Shown piece after piece: positions 1 to 8,280 of a stretch of DNA of 64,000 bases. The translations under genes and the position numbers were made by a program. This DNA is from Pseudomaricurvus sp965656525. GTDB lineage: Bacteria; Pseudomonadota; Gammaproteobacteria; Pseudomonadales; Cellvibrionaceae. The stretch is taken from NCBI GenBank assembly GCA_965656525.1, contig CBFHKY010000001.1, forward strand, positions 1-64,000, given 5' to 3'. Positions within the stretch are counted from its first letter, which is position 1. Each line of letters begins with the position of its first letter. The notes under the pieces are model-generated. The model was not told where the DNA came from, did not search any database, and saw only the letters and a list, made by a program, of their open reading frames with translations.

Positions 1-137
1 CAGAGATGTCTTCAGGTTTCGATCCGGACACTGAATACGATTCAGGTCTTGCACAAGACACTCACTCTGAACAGCCTCAGCCGTCTGAGCCTCAGGTAAA
101 TTTAAGCACCGATAACGGTGAAGAGACTGACACATGA
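1..137 (+). CDS. fliH: FliH, C-terminal end (partial)
   Basis: An open frame enters from the left edge (codons from base 3) and stops with TGA at 135-137, overlapping the fliI ATG at 134 as ATGA. Only about 44 residues are visible. They are acidic and polar (many D, E, S, P, Q) and look like a disordered tail. FliH is the cytoplasmic stator that binds the FliI ATPase. The identification rests on position directly before fliI and on translational coupling, because the conserved FliH core lies outside the window. Confidence 0.6.
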   Translation, partial: EMSSGFDPDTEYDSGLAQDTHSEQPQPSEPQVNLSTDNGEETDT

Positions 138-1516
138 TTTCAATCGATCAGCCAGCCTCTGATTTTCAAAAATACCTAGAAGATTTTAAGCCCTTAAGTC
201 TATTTCAATTCACACCTCAACCAGAAGGTCGATTGACACGGATGGTGGGGATGACGATGGAGGCAGTAGGTCTTAATGTGTCAATCGGGGATCAGTGCCA
301 AGTCTGGGTAAATCCAACACGGTTTGTGGATGCGGAAGTAGTGGGTTTCGCAGCAGACAAAATATACCTCATGCCTATTCAGCATATTGACGGCTTACAG
401 CCTGGCGCGCGAGTGTGTTCTTTGGGGGCGCAAACTGGTATGCCCATTGGTGCCGATTTACTTGGCCGGGTGATTAATGGTTTAGGTAAACCCTTGGATG
501 GCAAAGATTACTGGCAAGGCGAAGATACGATGGAGTTTGCTCCCTCACCCATCAATCCACTGCAGCGCAACCCCATTAGCGAACCTTTGGATGTCGGTAT
601 CCGAGCCATTAATGCTTTACTCACCGTGGGAAGAGGTCAGCGTCTTGGCCTGTTTGCAGGCAGTGGTGTGGGGAAAAGTATGTTACTTGGAATGATGACA
701 CGATTTACGACTGCAGATGTAGTCGTAGTCGGGCTAATCGGTGAGCGTGGTCGAGAAGTCAAAGAATTTATTGATCACACTCTGGGGGAAGAAGGCCTAC
801 GGCGCGCGGTAGTCGTGGCTTCTCCCGCCGATGATGCACCGTTAATGCGACTAAGAGCCTCGCAATTATGCACACGTATTGCGGAATATTACCGAGATCA
901 AGGTAAAAACGTATTGTTACTGATGGATTCGCTCACGCGTTATGCCCAAGCGCAGCGAGAAATATCACTCTCCATTGGAGAACCACCAGCCACCAAAGGG
1001 TATCCGCCATCGGTGTTTGCTAAAATTCCACAATTGGTGGAAAGGGCGGGTAATGCCGATCAAGGAGAAGGCTCCATAACCGCTTTCTATACCGTATTAA
1101 CCGAAGGCGATGATTTACAAGATCCTATTGCGGATGCTGCCAGAGCAATTTTAGATGGCCACATTGTTTTGTCACGGCGATTGGCAGAGGAGGGTGTGTA
1201 CCCTGCCATTGACATTGAAGCCTCGATCAGTCGGGCGATGCCCAATATCGTCCCGCAAGAACACCTAAAAATCATGCAAAAATACAAACAACTGTTGAGC
1301 TTATATCAAGAAAATCGGGATTTGATTGCTATTGGAGCCTACCGCTCCGGCTCTGATCCCGATGTAGATTCGGCTATTGAGCGGTTTCCACTCTTACGTA
1401 ATTTTGTCAAACAGGGGCTGCAAGACAATATCAGCTTTGAAGACAGCTGCAAAAGCTTGATCGAGGTGATGATGCCAGCACTGCCAGATAATTTTTTGAA
1501 TCCTTCTGAAGGGTAG
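134..1516 (+). CDS. fliI: Flagellum-specific export ATPase FliI
   Basis: 460 aa, the normal length for FliI, the hexameric ATPase that helps feed substrates to the flagellar type III export gate. The N-terminal beta-barrel is followed by a P-loop (FAGSGVGKS, about residues 174-182), a Walker B strand (LLLMDSLTR, about 261-269) and the type III ATPase signature YPPSVFAKIPQL. This signature and the flagellar neighbours separate it from F1-beta and Rho. The ATG overlaps the upstream FliH stop, and fliJ starts 8 bases downstream. Confidence 0.97.
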   Translation: MISIDQPASDFQKYLEDFKPLSLFQFTPQPEGRLTRMVGMTMEAVGLNVSIGDQCQVWVNPTRFVDAEVVGFAADKIYLMPIQHIDGLQPGARVCSLGAQTGMPIGADLLGRVINGLGKPLDGKDYWQGEDTMEFAPSPINPLQRNPISEPLDVGIRAINALLTVGRGQRLGLFAGSGVGKSMLLGMMTRFTTADVVVVGLIGERGREVKEFIDHTLGEEGLRRAVVVASPADDAPLMRLRASQLCTRIAEYYRDQGKNVLLLMDSLTRYAQAQREISLSIGEPPATKGYPPSVFAKIPQLVERAGNADQGEGSITAFYTVLTEGDDLQDPIADAARAILDGHIVLSRRLAEEGVYPAIDIEASISRAMPNIVPQEHLKIMQKYKQLLSLYQENRDLIAIGAYRSGSDPDVDSAIERFPLLRNFVKQGLQDNISFEDSCKSLIEVMMPALPDNFLNPSEG

Positions 1517-1524
1517 CCGCTCAA

Positions 1525-2151
1525 ATGAAGCGTTCCACGCGTCTAGGGGTCGTACTGAAGTTGGCGATTGAGACTGAGGATGCCACAGGGCGAAGTCTAC
1601 AGGCTGCCCGAGAAGCTCTAACCCAAGCCGAAGGCCAACTGGACCAAATAGAACGCTATCAACAAGATTATATCGACGCCGTTAATGTCAAAGTCCGTGG
1701 CCTTAATACGCAAACCATGATCAACGATAGAGCTTTTCTCGGTCAGTTGGTTGGGGTGATAGATCGACAGAAACAGCACCTAAAACAATTAACCACGAAT
1801 GAGCAGCAGTGCCTAGAACAGTGGAAGGCATCTCATCTGAGACGTAAAAATATCGAAAACCTCATTGAACGCTTACGTCTAAATGAAGATAGTGCCGCTG
1901 AAAAACAGCTNNNNNNNNNNNNNNNNNNNNNNNNNNNNNNNNNNNNNNNNNNNNNNNNNNNNNNNNNNNNNNNNNNNNNNNNNNNNNNNNNNNNNNNNNN
2001 NNNNNNNNNNCATCTGAGACGTAAAAATATCGAAAACCTCATTGAACGCTTACGTCTAAATGAAGATAGTGCCGCTGAAAAACAGCTGCAAAAGCTCATG
2101 GATGAACTTTCAAGCCAACGGTTTAACGCCAATTCATCGTCATACCTCTGA
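1525..2151 (+). CDS. fliJ: Flagellar export chaperone/regulator FliJ (interrupted by an assembly gap)
   Basis: FliJ is the coiled-coil stalk protein of the FliHIJ export ATPase. The frame starts at ATG 1525 (MKRSTRLGVVLKLAIETED) and is helical and charged, as expected. As assembled it reads 208 codons, but a run of N (1911-2010) interrupts it, and the 77 bases before the gap are repeated exactly after it (1834-1910 = 2011-2087). Collapsing the repeat removes 177 bases (59 codons), keeps the frame and leaves 149 aa, the usual FliJ length. The gene is therefore very probably intact. Confidence 0.9.
   Translation: MKRSTRLGVVLKLAIETEDATGRSLQAAREALTQAEGQLDQIERYQQDYIDAVNVKVRGLNTQTMINDRAFLGQLVGVIDRQKQHLKQLTTNEQQCLEQWKASHLRRKNIENLIERLRLNEDSAAEKQXXXXXXXXXXXXXXXXXXXXXXXXXXXXXXXXXXHLRRKNIENLIERLRLNEDSAAEKQLQKLMDELSSQRFNANSSSYL
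1911..2010. other. Scaffold gap (100 N) inside fliJ
   Basis: One hundred N. The flanks (1834-1910 and 2011-2087) are identical over 77 bp, so these are two contig ends that overlap and were not merged. The real gap length is negative. Confidence 0.95.
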
Positions 2152-2213
2152 ATATGCACCTTAATAACTAGCAGCTTCTGAATCTCTGACTAAACTGAAT
2201 ATCAACGAACGAC

Positions 2214-2240
2214 TAAAGCTTTGTGTGCAAGAGTCGATAG
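2214..2240 (+). promoter_or_regulatory. Sigma-28 (FliA)-type promoter for chemotaxis cluster 1
   Basis: TAAAGCTT (2214-2221), 11 bases, then GTCGATAG (2233-2240). This matches the enterobacterial FliA consensus TAAAGTTT-N11-GCCGATAA at most positions with the exact spacing. It lies about 40 bases before the STAS gene, the first gene of the che array. The fliA gene itself is in this window at 26709. Confidence 0.7.
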
Positions 2241-2278
2241 ATCTGATATTCGAAACATAGTGTCCAGAGGATAAGACA

Positions 2279-2557
2279 GTGGCTAAGCCTATTATTGTCA
2301 ACCTACCAGAAAACCTAACCATTGCCGGTGTCGAGGGGCTATACAGCCAGCTAGATCCATACGTCCATGACACTCAAGATGTGGTACTGAATGGCAAAAA
2401 AGTCGACCGTGCCGATACCGCAGGGTTACAGACGCTGATGGCATTTCTGACGGCAATGGATAAAAACCATGTGAAGGTCAGTTGGGGCGATACTTCAGAA
2501 ACCTTGGTAGATGCCGCAAACAATCTAGGCTTAAAAGATTATTTACTTTTGGGTTAA
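2279..2557 (+). CDS. STAS-domain protein of chemotaxis cluster 1
   Basis: A 92-aa single STAS domain, the fold of anti-sigma factor antagonists and MlaB. The GTG start at 2279 is chosen because AGAGG lies 8 bases upstream. At the site where SpoIIAA-like proteins carry the phosphorylated serine, the loop reads DTAGL with Thr47. It is first in the array STAS-cheY-cheA-cheW-mcp-cheR-cheD-cheB, directly downstream of a sigma-28-type promoter. Small STAS proteins are recurrent members of this kind of chemosensory cluster, but their task is not settled. It differs from the second STAS protein at 11139, which has the classical serine. Confidence 0.8.
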   Translation: MAKPIIVNLPENLTIAGVEGLYSQLDPYVHDTQDVVLNGKKVDRADTAGLQTLMAFLTAMDKNHVKVSWGDTSETLVDAANNLGLKDYLLLG

Positions 2558-2603
2558 GCACCCTTCAAACCTTTAAAAAATTATCGCCAAAGGAGACTCA
2601 ACA

Positions 2604-2963
2604 ATGGCAAAAATTTTAGCCGTAGATGATTCAGCATCTATGCGCCAGATGGTGTCATTTACGCTACAAGGGGCTGGCCATACTGTTATCGAAGCCTGCG
2701 ACGGTGTCGATGCCTTGGGTAAAGCGAAGCAGGGCCCTGTGGATTTGGTGATTTCTGATGTCAATATGCCAAACATGGATGGGATTAGTCTGATCGCAGA
2801 ACTGCGTAAACTGCCGGCTTACAAATTTATACCGATCTTAATGCTGACCACTGAATCCAGTATGGATAAAAAAATGGCCGGTAAGTCAGCTGGGGCTACA
2901 GGCTGGGTCGTTAAGCCATTTAATCCTGAACAACTGTTAGCCACCATAAAAAAGGTTCTTTAA
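2604..2963 (+). CDS. cheY: CheY-type response regulator, cluster 1
   Basis: 119-aa stand-alone receiver domain. The acidic pocket (VDDS, residues 7-10), phospho-acceptor Asp52 (SDVNMPNMDG), Thr/Ser switch (LTTES) and Lys104 (VVKPF) are all present. It has no output domain, so it should act by docking to a partner. AAAGGAG precedes the ATG. The cheA next door starts 3 bases after its stop, so the two are presumably a kinase-regulator pair. It is clearly distinct from the second CheY at 27641. Confidence 0.92.
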   Translation: MAKILAVDDSASMRQMVSFTLQGAGHTVIEACDGVDALGKAKQGPVDLVISDVNMPNMDGISLIAELRKLPAYKFIPILMLTTESSMDKKMAGKSAGATGWVVKPFNPEQLLATIKKVL

Positions 2964-2966
2964 ACC

Positions 2967-5543
2967 ATGAGTGTGGATCTGAGTCAGTTTCATCAAGTCT
3001 TCTTCGAAGAAAGTTTCGAAGGGCTCGACATGATGGAAAATGCGCTAATGGAACTCAACTCAGATGAGATTGACTCAGAAACCATTAATACCATTTTCCG
3101 TTCGGCTCACTCCATAAAAGGCGGCGCAGCAACGTTCGGTTTTGCCATTGTTGCTAACTTTACTCATGTGCTTGAAACGCTACTCGACGAAATTCGCAGC
3201 GGCAAGCGGGGTATGCTTCCAGATGACATTGACCTTTTCTTACANNNNNNNNNNNNNNNNNNNNNNNNNNNNNNNNNNNNNNNNNNNNNNNNNNNNNNNN
3301 NNNNNNNNNNNNNNNNNNNNNNNNNNNNNNNNNNNNNNNNNNNNTCAGTCGACTGCCTTAGGCAGTTACTGACCGATCTACAAAACGATATTGAGCCAGA
3401 CAGTGAGCAATCCGAATCATTAGGGCGTGCTTTTCAGGCAATTCTTGAAACAGATCCATCCTCAAGAGCCGCTGGCGATGAACCTGAAAGCTCACTGACA
3501 CTCCCTGATTTAGATGACAAAGCGAATCCTCCAGACTCTCAGGGCTGGCTGATTGAGTTTGTACCTCACAAAGACATTCTCAGAACGGGCAACGAACCGC
3601 TGCGTATTTTTAGAGAGCTGGCTGAACACACGAACATTAGCATCAAAACTGATGTAGGTGGGCTTCCTTGCTTCAGTGATTTAGACCCTGAAGACTGCTA
3701 TTTGAAATTTACCATCACCTGTTTGGACGCTATTGATAAGGCCACAGTGGAGGAAGTCTTCGAATGGGTTGCAGATGAGTCTGTTTTAAATATTCAGCCC
3801 CTGAACCAAAGTGATTTACCTGCTACCAAAAATGAAATCCAATCTCGTCGAGTGATTCAATTTTCCCCTCATACCAACATGCTAAAAACGGGTAATGAAC
3901 CGTTGCGCCTTTTTCGAGAGTTGGAAGAGAGTGGAAGCCTTAACGTCAAAGCTCTAACCGACCAGTTACCCAGTTGGTCTGAACTTGATCCAGAAAATTG
4001 TTACCTTCAGTGGCATGTAGAAATTGATTCAGACGCTACAAATGACAGTCTCATGCAGGTTTTCGAATGGGTAATGGATGAAGCCGATATTGTTATTCAT
4101 CCCAGCTCGTCAACGAGCTCTTCGGATTCGCCTATAGATGACTCTACGGTTACTGAAAACGCGATAGAAGAATTCAGTATTGATGTTCCAAGTGTGGCGT
4201 TAGATCCGGTCGTAACTGGATCTAAACCTAGTGAGGCGATGCCGCCAAAGAGCCAAGTCTCGAAACCTACAACAGCTTCAACACCCAAAGAGTCCACCCC
4301 GCGTGAGTCCACATCCATTCGTGTTGATATCGATAAAGTCGATGCGCTAATTAACATGGTGGGTGAGTTGGTCATTACCCAATCTATGCTAGGGCAGCTG
4401 GGGAAGGATTTTGATATTGGTAACCTTCCCAAGCTGTTAGAAGGCCTAAATCAACTGGAGCAAAATACGCGAGAGTTGCAAGAAAGCGTTATGCGCATTC
4501 GTATGTTGCCAATCAGTGTCGCATTCAATCGATTCCCTCGAATGGTGAGGGATTTAAGCCGTCGCTTGAATAAGAAAATTGAGCTTAAGCTTATTGGTGA
4601 GCAGACCGAATTGGATAAAACCGTTATGGAAAAAATCGGTGATCCATTGGTTCACTTGGTTCGCAATGCCTTAGACCATGGTATAGAAATGCCAGAAGAG
4701 CGCCGTCAGGCCGGTAAATCTGAAACCGGCGAGGTGTGCTTAAACGCTTATCATCAAAGCGGCAATGTGGTGATTGAAATCAAAGATGATGGCAAAGGTC
4801 TTGATCGTGAAAGAATCCTTAACAAGGCCATTGAAAAAGGCTTAATCACAGAGCGTGATGCCAAAGATATGAACAGTAGTCAGGTTTACGATTTAATCTT
4901 TCAGCCGGGCTTTTCTACCGCACAAGAAGTCAGTGACGTTTCAGGCCGTGGTGTCGGCATGGACGTTGTACGCCGTAATATTCAAGCGCTCAGTGGCACC
5001 GTAGAGATTGATTCTACTCTAGGGGTTGGGTCAAAAATTACAATTCGTCTACCTCTGACACTAGCCATATTGGATGGTCAACTGGTTAGAATCGGTAATA
5101 ACACTTACATATTCCCATTGGTGGCGATTGTTGAATCCCTAGAAAGCCACGAAAACATGGTCAGTAAAGTTGCTTCTGGTTGCACAGTCTTTCAGCTGCG
5201 CGATGAATACGTTCCTATTATTCGATTGTATGAAATTTTCGGTGTCCGTTCCGAGCATACAACCCTTGACGATGCGCTTTTGGTCGTGGTGGAAAACGAT
5301 GGTGAGAAAGTAGCAATTTTAGTGGATGAATTGTTAGCTCAACAGCAAGTTGTTATTAAGAGTTTAGAGCAGAATTACCAGCGAGTAGAAGGTGTTTCTG
5401 GCGCCACTATTCTGGGCGACGGCACCGTAGCAATGATTTTAGACATCCCAGGTTTAGTAAAACTTGCAGGTATTCAGCAACAAAGTTATTCCCAGGCAAT
5501 GAGCTTATCTCAGAGCCATTATTCTGAAAGAAATCTTCATTAA
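2967..5543 (+). CDS. cheA: Chemotaxis histidine kinase CheA, cluster 1 (interrupted by an assembly gap)
   Basis: Hybrid-free CheA that autophosphorylates and passes phosphate to CheY and CheB. The Hpt domain has His48 (AHSIKGGAATFGF). Next come two tandem copies of an unusual domain of about 85 residues (about 193-275 and 294-378), each with TGNEPLR.FREL and LDPE.CYL. The dimerisation helix (VDALINMVGELV), HATPase (HLVRNALDHGIE, DDGKGLD, GRGVGMDVV) and CheW-like domain follow. N at 3245-3344 interrupt the Hpt domain. The words on either side join as LFL-x-SVDCLRQLL, a normal Hpt helix, so almost nothing may be missing and the true protein is probably about 825 aa. Confidence 0.92.
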   Translation: MSVDLSQFHQVFFEESFEGLDMMENALMELNSDEIDSETINTIFRSAHSIKGGAATFGFAIVANFTHVLETLLDEIRSGKRGMLPDDIDLFLXXXXXXXXXXXXXXXXXXXXXXXXXXXXXXXXXXSVDCLRQLLTDLQNDIEPDSEQSESLGRAFQAILETDPSSRAAGDEPESSLTLPDLDDKANPPDSQGWLIEFVPHKDILRTGNEPLRIFRELAEHTNISIKTDVGGLPCFSDLDPEDCYLKFTITCLDAIDKATVEEVFEWVADESVLNIQPLNQSDLPATKNEIQSRRVIQFSPHTNMLKTGNEPLRLFRELEESGSLNVKALTDQLPSWSELDPENCYLQWHVEIDSDATNDSLMQVFEWVMDEADIVIHPSSSTSSSDSPIDDSTVTENAIEEFSIDVPSVALDPVVTGSKPSEAMPPKSQVSKPTTASTPKESTPRESTSIRVDIDKVDALINMVGELVITQSMLGQLGKDFDIGNLPKLLEGLNQLEQNTRELQESVMRIRMLPISVAFNRFPRMVRDLSRRLNKKIELKLIGEQTELDKTVMEKIGDPLVHLVRNALDHGIEMPEERRQAGKSETGEVCLNAYHQSGNVVIEIKDDGKGLDRERILNKAIEKGLITERDAKDMNSSQVYDLIFQPGFSTAQEVSDVSGRGVGMDVVRRNIQALSGTVEIDSTLGVGSKITIRLPLTLAILDGQLVRIGNNTYIFPLVAIVESLESHENMVSKVASGCTVFQLRDEYVPIIRLYEIFGVRSEHTTLDDALLVVVENDGEKVAILVDELLAQQQVVIKSLEQNYQRVEGVSGATILGDGTVAMILDIPGLVKLAGIQQQSYSQAMSLSQSHYSERNLH
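3245..3344. other. Scaffold gap (100 N) inside cheA of cluster 1
   Basis: One hundred N with no repeat in the flanks. Family sequence suggests the flanks nearly abut (LFL before, SVDCLRQLL after), so the nominal length of 100 should not be read as missing coding sequence. Confidence 0.9.
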
Positions 5544-5568
5544 AACGTATTCAAGAGAGGATGTGCCC

Positions 5569-6126
5569 ATGCAGGAACTCGGAGTAAAAGCTCAAGATTC
5601 TGCCGAATTAAGCACTGTCGAAGAGACCAAAGAACGTGCGAATGACAGTAATCAATACCTGACGTTCTTTATGGCTGGTGAAGAGTACGGTGTTGATATT
5701 CTTTGCGTGCAAGAGATTCGAGGATGGGAAAACGCAACCCCTATTCCTAATGCGCCTCCAAATATCAAAGGCGTGATTAATCTACGCGGGACGATCGTAC
5801 CCATTGTGGATTTACGGCAGTGCTTTGGCTTACAGGCCATAGAATATACGCCGGTCACCGTGGTGATTGTTTTGAAAGTGGTTACCAAGAATAAAAGCCG
5901 AATCATCGGTATTGTCGTGGATGCGGTTTCAGACGTGTACAGCTTATCTGCTGCCGATATGAAAGCAGCGCCGGACTTAGGTGACTCGATTAACACGGAT
6001 TTCATCCGTGGACTTGTGAGTGTCAATAAAAAAATGGTGATTTTACTGGAAATTGACCATTTGTTGAGCATGGATGAAATGCCTGATTTGGCCGAAATAT
6101 CCAATAAGTTATCAGAAATAGAGTGA
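5569..6126 (+). CDS. cheW: CheW coupling protein, cluster 1
   Basis: 185-aa CheW-like SH3 double barrel that links receptor tips to CheA. It shows YLTFFMAGEEYGVDIL, IKGVINLRGTIVPIVDLR and a C-terminal MVILLEIDHLL strand, in the standard order. The start is set at ATG 5569 because AGAGAGG ends 8 bases upstream; an in-frame GTG at 5563 would be only 2 bases from it. A short acidic N-terminal extension precedes the domain. It sits between cheA and the receptor gene, as expected for one operon. Confidence 0.93.
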   Translation: MQELGVKAQDSAELSTVEETKERANDSNQYLTFFMAGEEYGVDILCVQEIRGWENATPIPNAPPNIKGVINLRGTIVPIVDLRQCFGLQAIEYTPVTVVIVLKVVTKNKSRIIGIVVDAVSDVYSLSAADMKAAPDLGDSINTDFIRGLVSVNKKMVILLEIDHLLSMDEMPDLAEISNKLSEIE

Positions 6127-6166
6127 TTAGGGCTAACAGCCTGATAGTCATTAAGAGGACATAAAA

Positions 6167-8113
6167 ATGATTTCTAAATTGTTAAGCCTTATGAACACTG
6201 CTGAGAAAAAAGAACAGCAGACTATGGTCAATGCCATACATAAAATCCAAGCTGTCATTGAATTTAATATGGACGGTACGATCATCACTGCCAATCAGAA
6301 TTTTTTATCAGTGATGGATTACCGCTTAGAAGAAATACAAAATCAGCATCACAGTCTATTTGTAGAGCCGGATTATGCAAAAAGTGCTGAATATCAACAA
6401 TTTTGGGATTCCCTAAGACGAGGACAAGCACAAGTTTCTGAATTTAAAAGGATAGGGAAAAACAACAAGACCGTGTGGATTCAGGCATCTTATAACCCCG
6501 TTTATGGCGATGATGGGAAACCTTATAAAGTGATCAAGTTTGCTACTGACATTACTGATCAAATGTTGAAGAATTTTGAAAATAAAAAAGTTGCCAATAT
6601 TTCTCAAGCGTTAAAAATCTGCCAAGCCAGCGTAATGATGGCAGATAACGATTTGAATATTGTTTATATCAACGACAATGCTTTGAATATGTTTAAAAAT
6701 CGTGAGCGTGATATTCAAAAACATTTACCGTCTTTTGATTCCAGTACGTTAATTGGAACATGCGTCGATGATTTCCACAAACAGCCAAGCCATCAACGTC
6801 GTATGTTGTCTGAACTAAAGCAGCCCTATGAAACATCTTTAGGATTGGGTGATTTAACCTTTAAATTAGTGGCGACACCTTGGGTAGATGGAGAAGGAAC
6901 TCGTCTAGGGACTATTATTGAGTGGAATGACCGCACATTTGAAGTGGCCATTGAATCTGAAATCGACAATATGGTTGAAGCGGCCGCTACTGGAAATTTC
7001 ACAAAGCAGATTGCTTTAGATGATAAAGAGGGGTTCTTTAAAACCCTAGGTACGGGGTTAAATAACCTGGTGAGTACAGTAGAAGTTGCTTTGAACGATG
7101 TACTTAGAGTGTTAGGCACAATGGCAAAAGGCGATTTGACCGAACGTATTACGCGTGACTACGAGGGTACATTTGGGCAAATGAAGAATGACGTCAATTC
7201 TACCGCGGATAAATTAACAGAAGTGATCAGTAATATTCGCGGCTCTTCTTTGGCGATAACCTCAGCTGCCAATGAAATTGCTCAAGGCAATGCCGACTTG
7301 AGCCAACGAACTGAGGAGCAAGCTTCTTCTTTGGAGGAGACGGCCTCCAGTATGGAACAAATGACATCGGCGGTGAAACAGAGTGCTGAAAATGCAATAG
7401 AAGCCAATCGCCTTTCATCGGATGCTCAGGATCAAGCCAAGCAGGGTGGTTCCGTAGTCAGTCGTGCGGTATCAGCGATGGAAGAAATTAATGACTCTAG
7501 CAAAAAGATTTCTGACATCATTGGTGTTATTGATGAAATTGCGTTTCAAACCAACCTGCTCGCTTTGAATGCCGCCGTTGAGGCTGCCCGTGCGGGTGAG
7601 CAAGGTCGTGGCTTTGCCGTAGTTGCAGGGGAGGTTCGTAATTTAGCGCAACGCAGTGCAGGGGCGGCTAAAGAAATTAAAGAGCTGATTCGGGACAGTC
7701 AAAACAAAGTGGGTGACGGAACCAAACTGGTAAATGAATCTGGCGAAACACTGAAAGAAATTGTCACCGCGGTAGAAAAAGTCAGCTCAATGATGAAAGA
7801 GATCAGTGAGGCTGCTCAAGAGCAGACCTCGGGTATCGAACAGGTTAACACCGCTGTGTCACAGATGGACGACATGACTCAGCAAAATGCGTCATTGGTT
7901 GAAGAAGCTACCGCGGCGGGTGAGGCCATGGCAGAACAAGCACGCAGTATGAACTCTATGATGGATTTCTTTATCATTGATGGCGGCGGCACGGTTGTTC
8001 CAACTTCTCATAGTAGCGCAGCAATAGCAGCGCCAAAAGTTACCTCTTCTAATGCGGTGTCTTCGGGTCGAACGAATTCTATGAGTGCTGATGAAGAGTG
8101 GGAAGAGTTCTAA
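6167..8113 (+). CDS. Soluble PAS-containing methyl-accepting chemotaxis protein
   Basis: 648 aa with no hydrophobic membrane segment, so a cytoplasmic receptor. Order: PAS (about 25-135), a second PAS-like region (about 145-265), HAMP-like helices (GNFTKQIALDD and MAKGDLTERITRDYEGTF), then the long MCP signalling hairpin with the tip IAFQTNLLALNAAVEAARAG. The last residues are EWEEF, matching the aromatic-x-x-aromatic pentapeptide tether that binds CheR and in some receptors CheB. PAS domains suggest redox, oxygen or ligand sensing; no cofactor residue can be assigned. It is probably the dedicated receptor of cluster 1. Confidence 0.93.
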   Translation: MISKLLSLMNTAEKKEQQTMVNAIHKIQAVIEFNMDGTIITANQNFLSVMDYRLEEIQNQHHSLFVEPDYAKSAEYQQFWDSLRRGQAQVSEFKRIGKNNKTVWIQASYNPVYGDDGKPYKVIKFATDITDQMLKNFENKKVANISQALKICQASVMMADNDLNIVYINDNALNMFKNRERDIQKHLPSFDSSTLIGTCVDDFHKQPSHQRRMLSELKQPYETSLGLGDLTFKLVATPWVDGEGTRLGTIIEWNDRTFEVAIESEIDNMVEAAATGNFTKQIALDDKEGFFKTLGTGLNNLVSTVEVALNDVLRVLGTMAKGDLTERITRDYEGTFGQMKNDVNSTADKLTEVISNIRGSSLAITSAANEIAQGNADLSQRTEEQASSLEETASSMEQMTSAVKQSAENAIEANRLSSDAQDQAKQGGSVVSRAVSAMEEINDSSKKISDIIGVIDEIAFQTNLLALNAAVEAARAGEQGRGFAVVAGEVRNLAQRSAGAAKEIKELIRDSQNKVGDGTKLVNESGETLKEIVTAVEKVSSMMKEISEAAQEQTSGIEQVNTAVSQMDDMTQQNASLVEEATAAGEAMAEQARSMNSMMDFFIIDGGGTVVPTSHSSAAIAAPKVTSSNAVSSGRTNSMSADEEWEEF

Positions 8114-8280
8114 GTGAAATCAATCCAAAGCGTGTTAGCGGTCTCATCTTAGGGTTGAAAACATAAAATTTCACAGGCTTGGGTATACTAACTTTTGATC
8201 ATGAAAGCTGTTCAATACACGTCTATGAATGAGCTGTATTGCTTTACTCGATATTGATCTCGCCAACAAGGTAGTCTTTT

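Noticed and set aside
1834..2087. Apparent direct repeat lengthening FliJ to 208 aa
   Set aside because: The copies flank a run of 100 N and are exactly identical; an assembly overlap explains them better than a biological repeat.
5652..6104. Minus-strand frame of 150 codons opposite cheW
   Set aside because: Complete antisense overlap with a strongly conserved gene and no plausible start site.
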